The notes under the pieces were generated by a model that saw nothing but the letters and a program-made list of their open reading frames with translations, made no database searches and was not told the DNA's origin. The position numbers and the translations under genes are program-made. This document shows positions 22,374-33,239 of a DNA stretch of 64,000 bases, in pieces (the stretch's first letter is position 1; the number at the start of each line of letters is the position of its first letter). The stretch is from Calycina herbarum (lineage: Eukaryota; Ascomycota; Leotiomycetes; Helotiales; Pezizellaceae), in the NCBI GenBank assembly GCA_001414485.1, contig LLEY01000155.1, positions 62,001-126,000 on the forward strand. Direction: 5' to 3'.

Positions 22374-23667
22374 CTACTGTAGCTCACGATAGGGTAGCTT
22401 CCATCCCAGAACTGCTAGCGAACGGTGCATACCCTTGCTGATTATCGACTCCAGAAAGCAATGGCGAAAATCAACATCGTCAGATGAATAAATAAGCGAC
22501 AGCCAAGACGCCACTTGCGAAGACTGAGACATGAGCGAAGCAACATAAACTTTTCGATCTTCTTGAAGAGTTGGGCTTGGGGGCATGACAGGCTCCTGGA
22601 GCTGAAGAAAGCGAGGAAAGCGACCAGCTAGTTGGACGGGAACCTTTGAAGCGTATCCCCAATCAATGATACTTTCACAGTTAGCAATATGTTGATAGGT
22701 ACGGTGATATCTGTTATATCAAGCCACTTATGAGATATCGGTATGCCCGTCGGGCATGCCGACAGGAAGAGTTTTTTTTGCGGTAGATAGATACGGCAAT
22801 GGTTATTACAAAGTTGTATATATATACGCCCTCTGCTTTTACGGAGCGAGGCAAGGAATTCAAGTCTTTTACTCTTGCCCTCTGAAGTGCAGCATTCCAA
22901 CACAATATAAGCGTATCCAGGGTTGACGCCTGCTTACCCGGTAACGTTGTGTTTAGAGTCAACCATTATGTTCAACGGTGATAGATCTCCATGATCTATA
23001 GCGAATGGCGTGTCTTCTAGTTCGGGGTGAAGCACCTTAGGGAGAAGACATTTTTGGTCGAAACAGTCCCGCTCAGTTATAAGGGGGAGGAGGCCATTGC
23101 GAACTCGGCGGAACTTGTTATCTATTATTCTTGAGAAGTACTCTGTGGCGGTTCCCCCTACAATAATCAGTAAGCATTTGCACTTGAAGGAGGGTGGCTG
23201 AAAGTACTATTTTCTCTGGTGCATTCGATGAGAGACATCTGTATCTCAGCGACTTGACCAAGGATTTTATTCCGAATATGCCTTGGTGGGTAGTTGGCAG
23301 TCCAGAGAAGGGGTGAGCCTTCAATCCACGACAACACTATGAACGGGTATCCAACCAAATTTTCGAATGTGAAGCTGGATCCATGGTGTTTTGGGGCCCA
23401 GGGAAAGTCCGTCCCGCCAATCTCTTGAAGCACATCTTGTTCGCCTCGGAGAACGCTTATAATGGCGTCTTGGGAATTGCTTTGTACGCGGATTGGAATG
23501 CGTATAGACCAGCTTTCTCCGTCCGAAAAGTCTGCCTTGAAGATGCGACACTCACCACCATCCATATACTGTTCATTCAAGACTGGGACTTCGCCGTCAG
23601 GTCGGAAAGCAGAGATGGTGGCAGGTATGTTTTCCGGATGGAAGGTTTGCATCAGGCTTGGTGGCAT
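22374..23667 (-). CDS. APH-family phosphotransferase (kinase-like), intact
   Basis: Exons 23208-23667, 22938-23157 and 22374-22671 join in frame to 325 residues. Introns are 50 bp (23158-23207) and 266 bp (22672-22937). The N-lobe has the pattern GGECRIFKADFSDGESWSIR (about residues 37-56), a hinge FIVLSWIEGSPL, the catalytic loop IDHGDLSPLNIMV (about 210) and the metal site GIIDWGY formed across the second splice junction. This is the aminoglycoside/choline phosphotransferase fold, widespread in fungi as orphan kinases; the true substrate cannot be read from sequence. The long second intron holds a solo LTR with its own 5-bp duplication, so the gene survived an insertion that must be spliced out. 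No stops or RIP signs in the exons. Confidence 0.85.
22690..22902. repeat. Solo LTR (family C) inside the kinase intron, 213 bp
   Basis: Ends are TGTTGATAGG and ATTCCAACA (TGTTG/CAACA inverted). The target duplication CAATA lies at 22685-22689 and 22903-22907. An internal hairpin (ggtatgcccg / cgggcatgcc, about 22739-22759) is also recognisable in a RIP-mutated relative at 56167-56377. Unmutated here. Confidence 0.85.
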
Positions 23668-24306
23668 CGTGGAGCGTGAATAGCCTAATTATTTATCCAC
23701 GCCGCTTAGTTGGCGAACGGGAGAGAGGAGGGGGTAATAGAAGTAGACGGTAGTCCAGGATTTATCCTCTGGTTGCCAGGCAAGCATGACTCGAACCTAA
23801 GACAGACTAGGCTTAGTGCGACGGAACACATACTCGCCTTTTTTAACTGACAATCGCACAGACCTCTGAACAGAGAATTAAACCACTCAAAGAGTTGAAA
23901 AAAGGTCAAATTCAAGGTCGATTTCCCAAAGTCTTACTTTAAGATTGCCTTTCGCGGATATTTTTGGGGGTATTTTGGTATGTGTCGCAAACAAAAACGC
24001 GAGTATCGGCCCCCACAAGCACAAGGGAGAGACAACCTAATGGCAACGGGCTTGAAACTCACGGCATGCGGGACACTATCGTACCACTGTGATGACCATC
24101 TCTTGTTGCTATGGAAATCCTTCCTATCTGAACCATAATGAATGACTGCATTTGAATACTACAAGCTGAGTTATTTCCATCTGCATGTACCAATCTGATA
24201 ACCGTTCCTGTTCGTACCAAATCCCGCCCTATCCTATCCATGATGAATGATTGTAGTTGAATCCTAAGAGCCGCCTCAAGAGGATCTACCGCTATTACCA
24301 TGGAGC
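23668..24306. other. Intergenic, no gene seen
   Basis: Promoter side of the kinase gene. A loosely duplicated block of about 115 bp is present at about 24115-24285: tgaatgactgcatttgaat returns as tgaatgattgtagttgaat, with ctatgg..cctatc sequence before each. Short ORFs are not convincing. Confidence 0.4.
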
Positions 24307-25011
24307 CTAAGCGGTCTGCGTGATAACATGGGCGCCATGACCATGGGAGCTTGTGCGGTTATCGCAAGTGCATCTGCATCCTCGCTTCCTAAGTGGTGGG
24401 GAAAAGAACCAAGCAGTGTCAGTCTCCTTCAAGCCTTCAGGATACTGTGTCGGAGACAAAGTTAGTTGTTGATGCTAATCAGTGGAAGATTGACGTACAT
24501 CTTTCGGCTTCAGGTTGATGTTGGCTGGGCCCATGGTGATCTCACATGTGCCCTCAAAGTCGTCTCCCGGGTACTCGCACAAGCCAAACATCTCCGTGAG
24601 ATTCTGTGCATCAAGCAAGCGCTTGAACTCGGCTACAAATGCACGTTCCTTTTCTCCCATCTCAAATTTGTGCCCTTTGGAATATCTGAACTCGTGTGGC
24701 ACCAATTCGCCGCTGGAGGAAAAGCTCCAAATTGCTGGTTGGGGTTCATCCATTCCCTCGCCAGGAGTAGCATTCCAAGCGGTAGATGTGCCATTGTAAT
24801 TGACTATTATCTGCCCAGGAAGGATATCGGAGTGGCGGTGCGGCATGGCCAACCCGAAGATGCGATCCATGTCGTTAGTGATGAAGAAGTCTTTGAAGAC
24901 ATCCTCGACAAGCTTGTCGCCATTTAACTTAAGAAAGTTGTCTCGCGCAGAGTTAAGATTCGGGAGGCTTTGGAAATGGTTGTGGGAGTAACCGGCGACA
25001 GCGGCAGCCAT
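24307..25011 (-). CDS. Hypothetical fungal protein, two exons, possibly secreted
   Basis: Exons 24499-25011 and 24307-24444 with a 54-bp GT-AG intron give 216 residues. Recognisable stretches are NFLKLNGDKLVEDVFKDFF, AMPHRHSDILPGQIIV, EPQPAIWSFSSSGEL and GLCEYPGDDFEG. I know of no functional domain for this pattern. The ATG at 25011 leaves only a weak signal sequence (MAAAVAGYSHNHF). In frame just upstream is IHYTLLFI, where an ATC stands where an ATG would complete a good signal peptide, so the original start may be lost. A TATA-like atatataaag lies at about 25141-25150. The gene lies upstream of, and in the same direction as, the APH kinase; a broken copy of the same pair lies inverted at 20935-21961. 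The tail (RKRGCRCTCDNRTSS) is basic and cysteine-rich. Confidence 0.65.
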
Positions 25012-26440
25012 GATGAAGAGGAGGGTGTAGTGGATTTGGGCGAAGATAATAGCTGACTGAAGGTGGACTGGAGATTGTAAGTGACTAGAGATTATATCAG
25101 CGTGGAGACTGGGACCAAGGTGCTTGATGTCTTGTGGGCTTTATATATTTACCAAATAGACCCTTTTAGGACAAGGACGCGGCAACATCCCTCTGGAGAG
25201 GCGAGACACTACGCAGGAGTCTCACCCAACCAGACTCTGTATTCACAGCGCAGCCCTCTGAAAACGAGTAAGCTCAATGGCTGCCAGCCTTTGCCAACTA
25301 AAACGTAGCGGGTGACTCACCCATCAATTCAAGTGATCGTTCCAGCCGCCGCTTCAAGGATCCCCAAGGTTCGTTCAAACCACGCCGCCTGGGGAAGCGT
25401 TGCAGATTTGGACGTCTTCGAAATGCATCTAGCCTATTGCCAATAAAATTGGCATCGATGATATCTAATTTATTCGCCATAGTGTCAGGCCATGTTTGCG
25501 CAGATATGACGTTGGCTTCTGGAGATGGGTGGGAAGAAGAAATGGAAGTGATGTTGAACTTTGGAAAGTGACGGCGTTTCGTCTGTCGGCATTACTCCGG
25601 TATTTTTCCACGGGCCGAAATATTCCGATTTCTCAACCCCAATCTAAGCTTAAGTCCAGAAGAGTTGCTGGTAAATGCCTAAACGATGCAAGGATTGGGC
25701 GGGAGGATAATACAATGTATTTTGTGTAAGTGAAGAGCGGGGAAAGTGATGCGGGAGGGTTTTTTCTTTGTGTTACAAAAGTCCAAAAAGTGAGGAAGGA
25801 ACATTTTTCCTGGTTTAAAAAATTCCATGAAGACAAATGGACGGGATATATATTCATAAGAAATCTATACTTTATTTGCGCAATATATGTTGAGAAACTC
25901 AGCCGTTGGTTATTGTCGGTATACCAGAAGGGGGATATGCAACTGGGATATGCCCTTAGCGCTTCCCGTGTGGAATGCTCGCTTAAGGGATATATATACA
26001 ACCAACCGAGTTGCTAGAACTCGGTATGCATCAACGATAGTTACAACGATAATATACTCTTTTTGCATCAAGCTATTGACCACCAAGTCAAACCAACAGT
26101 TATCAACATCAATAGTAGTCACTCGACAAAGGAATTATTGTACATAACAATACCTAGAAGATGTGAAAGAAAATGCTGGTTTTGGTTATCACTATCCTTA
26201 TTTCTACTTCTGAGGTCCACTTCGCTTTTCTTTTCGGTGGTGTTTCGTCTGACGTTGAATTGGTGCTGTTCGGTAAATTGTGAGGCTGAATTACTTGGCG
26301 TGCTCTTTGACAAGAGGGATCCAAAATCTGCTCCGGCAGGAACCCTTGCAAGGGAGCAGAAACGGATTCCCGGGCGAAATTCGGCAAGGAAACTATAGCC
26401 GGGGTACACAGGAGGCCAAAATGGGTTCCACATTATGGTC
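25012..26440. other. Intergenic; only low-confidence ORFs
   Basis: One minus-strand ORF, 25298-25480, encodes MANKLDIIDANFIGNRLDAF and a basic Arg-rich middle. Its end sits at a good donor (gtgagtc) that could join to an acceptor near 25262, so it may be a small gene of about 80 residues; no domain is recognised. Another minus-strand ORF at 26119-26433 (104 aa) overlaps plus-strand ORFs and has no recognisable feature. Neither can be supported further. Confidence 0.3.
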
Positions 26441-26455
26441 TGCAGGCTGACTCAG

Positions 26456-26590
26456 GCGTGCTCGGGCTCTGCTCGGGCTCTGCTCAGGCTCTGCTCAGGC
26501 TTGCTCAGGGTCTACTCAGGCTTGCTCAGGCTCTGCTCCGACATGCTCACCCTCGGCTCAGGTAGGCTCACCCTCAGCTCAGGTTAAAGC
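26456..26590 (+). repeat. Tandem GCTCAGGCTCT-type minisatellite
   Basis: About ten to eleven imperfect units of the form gctcaggctct or gctcaggctt run in tandem (gctcgggctct, gctcgggctct, gctcaggctct, gctcaggctt, gctcagggtcta and so on), ending in gctcaccctcagctcagg. It lies immediately before the hAT-type element at 26640-27694. Confidence 0.8.
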
Positions 26591-26639
26591 AGCAGTTGCT
26601 CACGTCCGCAGACTAAAACGGAACCAGCGAAAGGGAAAA

Positions 26640-27694
26640 TTAATACTGAGTCTGTGGGTATTTTTCCGGATTTTTATCACTGTATGATTTTAGGTAGTAC
26701 GTGATATTTTTGAAAATCGTATTGTCACTACGTAATATGCACTGCAGTACACTAATAGTATGCCAAGAAACAAAATGAAGCTATTCCCAGTTTACATTTA
26801 TTTAATGAGAGAGAGAAAAAGTGATCCTTTTAAAAACTTTTAAAGTAATGCAATCACTACGCTAAGGTGTTCGAAGCTTGTTTTACCCTACGTGGTGGAA
26901 CGTGTGAGATTCGCGATTTGCGGCAAAATCAATCAAAATAGGGGACTTTAATTCACACCGCGATGAAATGATGAATTCTTATTAGAATTTAATAATGTTT
27001 ATAGTTCTAAAAAGCCCTAGCTTAGGGCTCCTTTCTGAGCCTATATATATATTTCTAGGATAGAAACCCATATTATAGTGAGTTGATGAGCATTTTATTA
27101 GTTAATAAATATATATTTTTAGGATTTTTTTCTAGAGTAATAAGCTAAACATCTCTTTAAAAACAGATAGATTAATATTAATAACTATATTAAAAGCCTA
27201 TAATTATAGGATTAAAATGCACTAGCTTAGACTATTGTAGCTATTAAAGTGAATGAGTAATTAATGTATTTAGTCGTGGTGTTGTTGAATTCCAAAGAAT
27301 CTCCCATTCATTATTGACCCACTTTCTCTCTCCTAGCCGGAATAGCTCAGTTCAAGAGCTATTTAGTTAATTCTTTTTTTTAAAATAGCCTAGTAAGCTA
27401 GGACTATAATCCTAAGAATTAAGGCCAATGCCCTAGCCCTAGTTGCTGTGTAGTATCGTTGCGCCCAAATAGCGGGGTGAAAATCCGGGGTAAATTTTAA
27501 GCCGCATGGTCACACTGGCGACACTGACAGTATACGGCAATACGACTAATATTAGATTTACGCACTATTGACTTCAACCGTATAGTAGAAAAATACTAAT
27601 AGTGCATTACAGGGATTAAATAGGACGTATTTAAATTATCATTACCCCACTGTATTGCCATACCATTAGTGCGTGCACACTACTGACAACGCTG
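26640..27694 (+). mobile_element. Non-autonomous hAT-type element, about 1.05 kb, left end unclear
   Basis: The right end reads ...GCACACTACTGACAACGCTG (ends 27694), the terminus seen also at 32696 (inverted) and 63394. From about 26665 on it aligns with 56430-57180 plus 63103-63394 almost base for base, allowing for RIP changes in that copy. The left 25-30 bp do not match the other copy, and no 8-bp duplication of caatgctc (27695-27702) is found on the left, so this end is truncated or diverged. No ORF. Contains cttagggctcctttctgagc and gccggaatagctcagttca blocks shared by all copies. Confidence 0.75.
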
Positions 27695-28362
27695 CAATGC
27701 TCCCGGTGTCGTCGCGGAGAAAAGCCTGGGGAGACAAGCAAAAAAGAAAGAAAAGATGGCTTGAGACTGGCAACCTAAATCTCTTTTCTCTCTCTTTGTG
27801 CGATAAGTTGAAGCATGCCCTGGATTATGGACAAGTGGAAGTTGTACGGTCGGGTTTGGTTGCAGATGAAGAATACCCTGCTCGCTTAACACGACCATAG
27901 CTGTAATACAGCGCTGCTAAAGCCCTGATCGCAATTGAACATTTGATGGCATTCTCTACTGGAGTTGTTGATGACGGGAGGAATGCCATGGGAGAGACGG
28001 GACCTCCTGGGGGGCAGGTCTGGTGAACCACGTGATTAACTTTTAGCGGACTTCCAGGTGGTTGGGCCTCAAGACAATTAATAGACAACCTAGGTACCAA
28101 CAGCCACAAAAAAAAGATTCCCAAAAGTAAATTTGATAAACCCCACGTCTGGGATTGTTCATTCTAAGCGTTCTGATATAAGTACATACAATTATGAAAT
28201 TCGTTAACACATCCTAGATGTGGTTTCTTAAAACTGCTGCCCTAAGCCTCCAATCTCCTTTATGAACCTACCATCTCATGAGCCTGTCATCTGTCCTTCA
28301 TGAGCCCGCCATCTAAGCATGTGACCCTCAATACACATAGCCAACTAAGTGAATAGTTTACT
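27695..28362. other. Intergenic, no gene seen
   Basis: This lies downstream of the secreted protein gene. ORFs on both strands (27673-27900, 27680-27898, 27825-28124) overlap each other and show no domain. A short repeat of cctrccatctcatgagcc type occurs near 28267-28315. Confidence 0.4.
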
Positions 28363-29632
28363 TTATGTGGACACATCTTTCTGCAAGTTGCAAAATGCCT
28401 GGATAGATCCCGCAGAAAGGTCATCTTCTTCCGTGATTGTGCAAACTTGCAAGTTGAAGATACAAGAATCATCCTTAGCGTCGAGAGGCAAGATCTCGGG
28501 AGTCCACTTCTGGACTCCATGCTTATCGAAGCAGTTTGAGGGGCCTTCCTGGATGATTTTCCCTGGAATTCCATATTTTTGGCTCATCAAGATGAGAATA
28601 TCCTCTCGTGTCTCGTCTCCAATTCGCAAATGGCAGTTACCGTCGTAACTACCGTCAACCATATTTCTGTAGATGAAAGCCTTTTGTGCTTGGAGTGCGA
28701 GAGCCATGGCGCGAAGCTTCATGTTAGCTGAGATCTTCGCCTGCATGTCTGCTTGGGTAAAGTTTTGGGCGACGCCCAAGAATTGTCCTCCAGCCAAAAG
28801 AGCATTGATTCCCGTGTCCTTGTTGTCGATGGGGGCGTCGAGGGTGTCTCGAAGAGATGTCGAGATAGCAGATGAATAGTCTTTCGCAGCTTGGGCAAGA
28901 CTCACACCAACCTCACTCCATTTGACGAATAGATCTGGGGCGGCAGGGGTTTTCATTCGGCCGGTCAAGAGGCCAGTAACACCGGTAGCGATAGAGGTGA
29001 CTTTGGCTAGGGATCCTGTAAAAGGTACGACCGATAAACCAAAGGTTACAATGTTATTCAGTTCCTTTAAGGGAGTGACATCGTCGACCGGCTTAGGCCA
29101 GAAATCCTTAATAACTTCGGGCATTTCCAAAGCCATAATGCTGGTTGCAAAGCCAACCGCCGTGTTCAAAGAGTTCATATACGAATTGTAGTTTTGGATA
29201 GCAACCAGACTATACCTAAATTATACTAAGTTAGTTGTATGACTTTTGTGATATCCTTTGATGTTGTGCTTACCATGCAGGAAGTGTAACTGGAAGACAA
29301 GGTTGCCCGGCGTTGCAGAAACTATCAAGCCCACTGCGTTTATTAGCTTACTGACTTGGCATACTTGTTTCAACTAGTACGTACCAGAAAAAGTTGGGTG
29401 CACCCATTGAAGAAGCTAGACCCTGGACATTGTTGTTTTTGCTGATATTCTTTGCAGCGCTTGTGAGGAAATCATCGACTTTGTTCTTCGTCCATGTTGC
29501 CGCGATCAAGTCCTCGGAAGGACACGAATCGGCACCGGAACCAGTGCCTTGAGGCATGGCAAGTGGCATGGCAATTGGGGTTGCCGCAGCCAGTTGAAGG
29601 GTGGCGAGAAGGAGGGTTGCATAGAGATGCAT
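28363..29632 (-). CDS. Secreted hypothetical protein (DUF7872-like pattern)
   Basis: Exons 29385-29632, 29274-29333 and 28363-29215 join in frame to 386 residues, with introns of 51 and 58 bp. The N-terminus MHLYATLLLATLQLAAATP is a clear signal peptide. Splicing forms NFFCGLDSFCNAGQPC, a cysteine-paired motif, then LPAWYSLVAIQNYNSYMNSL. A helical, partly hydrophobic middle (VVPFTGSLAKVTSIATGVTG) follows, then a C-terminal part with several Cys (SYDGNCHLRIGDETREDILI, CFDKHGVQKWTP, CIFNLQVCTITEEDDL). The layout resembles a fungal family of uncharacterised secreted proteins that I recall as DUF7872; this name is tentative. No catalytic residues are recognised. An extracellular or cell-surface role is an inference from the signal peptide. 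The gene is intact and not RIP-mutated. Confidence 0.75.
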
Positions 29633-32354
29633 GATGGCGATTTCGGTTGGATTCTGTTAGTAGTAGCGAGAGGCGAAGTGAGAAGAGAAGCAAATATTTG
29701 AATCAATCAATGTAGAATGCAAAGATTAAATCAATCAATGAAATTGCTGAATACAAGGGAAAGCAATAGAGAAGAAAAGAATGAGAGACTGAACGAAGGC
29801 AATGCCGGTGAGGCTGGTAAGGAAAAAAGATGACTGAGGGGATAAGGACGACCTTTTTATCTCTGTTCATTAATCTCAGTTAACTCTTTTTCTCATCGAT
29901 GTTAGAGCATGAAGATCATGTTTCTATGATCTTCATGTTTAACTGGCTTGGTATATGCTATTTCTATAGCAGTTTTGGACATATGAGATATAAATGAACT
30001 TGGCAGGGAGGTATAAGTGGGGCGGAAAATGGGGAGAACTGTAAATCCGATAATCTAAACGAGAACGAGGAATATTTGGTTGTAGTCTCCCGAATACAAC
30101 AATAATCGTAGGGATCAAAGAAGAATACATTAGCCAGTGGTACTGTGCCTATTTCTCGTTGTGTGAATGAATACTCGAAATCATCGACGAAGACTCTTCT
30201 TGTCAGGACCGCGACAAAGGTACTCGAGTGAGATTTAGATCCTATAACCCGACTTCGGTATCTCAGTAGGAGATGTCAATTGGTGCGATTGCTAGACGGA
30301 TGTCGGACGAACTGGTGTGCGGTTGTTTGAACAATACGGGTGCCAAGGCCAGTAGAGGGCAGTGTTGGGCTTGACACAACTGTCAGTAATTACTTAAACT
30401 TTGTGATGCAGCTTTTTATAGAGATGCAGGGGATATTGTGGGGGAAAGATGTCAAAATAGAGTTTAGACGAGGCAAACCGAAAGGGATGAAACTAGATAG
30501 GAATGCCAACCTTGCTTGCTCGTGGCTAGCTTGTATGCGATACCAGATGGTAATTTGTAAATACGAAAATTATGGAGAAGCCCTGCTTGGAAATGTGACG
30601 TAGCTAAGGGGCAGATCGTGGTTTGTGTTGTCTTCGGAAAAATTCTGTTGCGGGTGGTGCAGGTAGGTGGTGCGGAGGAACTTGCCGGACATCGAGCACG
30701 TGAGCCAATATCGCCATGTCGGGTTTCTTTTTTGGTCCCAAACGCCAAGACCCATCTAGAGGCAGCTTCCTTCTGACACTTATTGTAATAGTTATCCACG
30801 ATAGTATGTCTCGTTTTCAGAAGAGAGTGGGTTGAAATCCTCCTCTTAAGTATTTAAGCGAGCTCGACTCCGATATCGAATTTTGATGAACCTTTCAGAT
30901 CTCGATAATCTTGAAAGCGTGTACATTGAGTAAAGTTGCAAACGATACTAAATTCATGAGCAAAACTTGAAGTTAGACGCCCCTGATTTCAATATGGAGA
31001 AGACACATAAAATACAAGGCAGCCAAATTGAAAATGAAGAGGCCAGCAAAGTCGAAATCTCTGCCTGTCCGCGGCGCTGGCTACGAACCTGGGATTGAGC
31101 GCAAGCAATAATATTCCAGAGCCGATGAGATACTCTCGCAATTCAGTTGGAGCTAGTGGGAGCGTTGTGGTGATCCAACGAGGGCATCGCGACGTGGCCT
31201 CACCAGAACAGAGGAATGGCAGCCAACGCCACTGGTATTTAAAAACCACCCAACCGTCCGATTCCCTGCCTTGCGACCAGGCACATCTTCGACATCTACG
31301 CGGTCGAATTTCTGAGCAGCAGTGACTGTATTGGGCAGATAGGGCACCTCTGGGGCGGCATTTGCAGAGTTTTCACGATCGGCAAAAATGGGGGTATACT
31401 AGCCAGTATAGGTTTCGCAGACTCCGATGAGTACAACCTTCCTCCTGCTGCGGTCGATCTACACGAAGAAGAAAACAGAGCGTCTGTTAAAGAAGGGAGG
31501 GCAAAGGAGGGTTATGCACTGTGTAGGTGGATGAGCCTGGAAGGGACGGTGAAGAACTGGGATCTCGTACGAGCGAAGAGGGATGGATAGAGGGAAATGG
31601 TTTAGATGGAGGTCTCTCCCCTTCTCTTGACTCCCCTACTTAGGTAGAAGGACACTCTTAAGAATGGCTCAATATAGGCAGGGAAAAACCGCTGTAGATA
31701 CAGGCTCGACGACAATTCACGAATTATTTGCGACTACGATACCAGCCCTCTCTTTACCTATACGCCTAGAAACGCGATTTCACAATATACAAGACAGAAA
31801 GGCCGGCTCACTTTGAACAAACGGGGCTCAGGGACTGAGCTGACAGAAAGCTGGGGATTGGAGGCGTATAGGGAAAACAGAAGCTTCGCTTTGGTTAGTA
31901 GGATGGAAACACATAGAGTACGCTGCCTGGCTAGGGGTGTGCTCTACGCAAATCCTGCGAGGCATGGTCGGCCCTGCTAGTGTAGCAGAGATGCGGCAGG
32001 GTATCGCGAAGAGGGATCAAACCCTTGGGGCGAGGCATATAATGGTAGCGACAGCGACACTGTCTATATGGCCCGAGAGGACGGAGGCGCATGTCGGTCC
32101 ACGAAGAGTGCGTAGAGAGCAGCTGGCTGGTAAGCAATCGTGGGCTTAAGGAGCAAACTGTGGGAGAGACGTGGAGAAAGAGAATTTGTCCTCCTTTTTC
32201 TCCCAAACTTGGGAGGCGAAACACAAGGGGAAAGCGTTGTGAAGGTTCTGGCGTAGAAGGAACATGGTCTAACTTCACTGTATATTTAAACAAAACCTAA
32301 CCAAACAACAGAGAGTCACTGATCAAACTAAAAACATAATAAATATACATCTTT
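29633..32354. other. Long gene-poor stretch, no supported gene
   Basis: Base composition is normal and not RIP-mutated. ORFs here (30340-30603 plus, 30464-30799 minus, 30989-31249 minus, 31931-32293 minus and others) overlap on opposite strands and show no domain, start context or splice structure that I trust. The 31600-32350 part leads into a LINE fragment and may belong to a repeat, but I saw no second copy in the window. Confidence 0.4.
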
Positions 32355-32695
32355 CACCGGCCAGGATGATCGACACTGGCTACCACCCCAAGTGCTGGAA
32401 ACAAGCAACCGGAGCAATTCTGCCAAAAGCCAACAAGGAGGACTACTCTCACCCAAAATCCTACCGAATAATCACTCTCCTGAATTGCGTTGGCAAAGTC
32501 GCTGAGAGAGTTATAGCACAACGCCTCAGCCACCTCGCAGAGACTACAGACCTGCTTCACCCCTCACAAATGGGGGGAAGACTCAAAAAGTCCGCTATCG
32601 ACGCTGCCCTTTTGCTTACAAATGAAGTCGAAAACTACAAGAAGTACGGGTAGAAAGCTTCTACCCTGTTCATCGATGTCAAAGGGGCCTACGAT
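32355..32695 (+). pseudogene. LINE reverse-transcriptase fragment (second LINE family)
   Basis: The plus-strand frame gives YHPKCWKQATGAILPKANKE, SYRIITLLNCVGKVAERVIA and HPSQMGGRLKKSAIDAALLL, then a TAG at 32651 and STLFIDVKGAYD. These are RT blocks 1 to A of fungal LINEs. The frame is cut at 32695, right after the first catalytic Asp region (DVKGAYD), by the inverted hAT-type element. Sequence differs from the LINE at 11-16 kb. Not RIP-mutated; upstream parts are missing. Confidence 0.8.
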
Positions 32696-33090
32696 CAGCG
32701 TTGTCAGTAGTGTGCATGCACTAATGGTACAGCAATACAGTGGGGTAATAATAATTTAAATACGTACTATTTAATCCCTGCAATGCACTGTTAGTATTTT
32801 TTTACTATACGGTTGAAGTCAATAGTGCGTAAAATTAATCTTAGTCGTATTGCCGTATATTGTCAGTGTCGCCAGTGTGGCCAAGCGGCTTAAAATTAAG
32901 CTTTTTCTATCCCGGATTTTCACTCTACTATTTGGGCGCAATGATATTGCACAACAACTCGGGCTAGGGTACCAGCCCTAACTCCCAGAGTTATAGCCCT
33001 AGGTTAGTAGAGTATCTTCAAAAAAGAATTAACTAAATAGCTCTTGAACTGAGCTATTCCAGCGAGGAAAGAGAAATGTAACAGTTTTTA
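32696..33090 (-). mobile_element. Truncated inverted copy of the 1.05-kb hAT-type element
   Basis: It begins CAGCGTTGTCAGTAGTGTGC, the complement of the 27694 terminus, and matches it inward to about 33085 (gagctattccagcgaggaaagag), then the similarity stops. It therefore keeps about 390 bp of one end. Damage increases along the copy, marking the edge of the RIP-mutated tract that follows. Confidence 0.75.
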
Positions 33091-33239
33091 GTTTATAAAT
33101 ACTTATATATTCAGTGAATTTGGATCTGTAATTAGTTAGCAACAGTAAGAGTATTTTAGTACTCGATCGTAGAGAGATTAGCTCTTTGCGAATAATCTAG
33201 TTCTTAACCCCTACTATAATATATTATTTACTATCTTTT

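Noticed and set aside
24466..24927. 153-residue plus-strand ORF
   Set aside because: It is antisense to the spliced hypothetical gene at 24307-25011, which has a paralogous fragment supporting the minus-strand frame.
26119..26433. 104-residue minus-strand ORF MWNPFWPPVYPG...
   Set aside because: It overlaps a plus-strand ORF of equal length, has no domain, signal or splice structure, and may be chance; kept only as a remark in the intergenic entry.
27338..27420. tRNA-like segment (gccggaatagctcagttcaag followed by aggactataatcct)
   Set aside because: It has an A-box-like tagctcagtt and a possible anticodon stem, but the spacing is wrong and no B box (ggttcgaatcc) follows. The same block recurs in all hAT-type copies, so it is part of that element.
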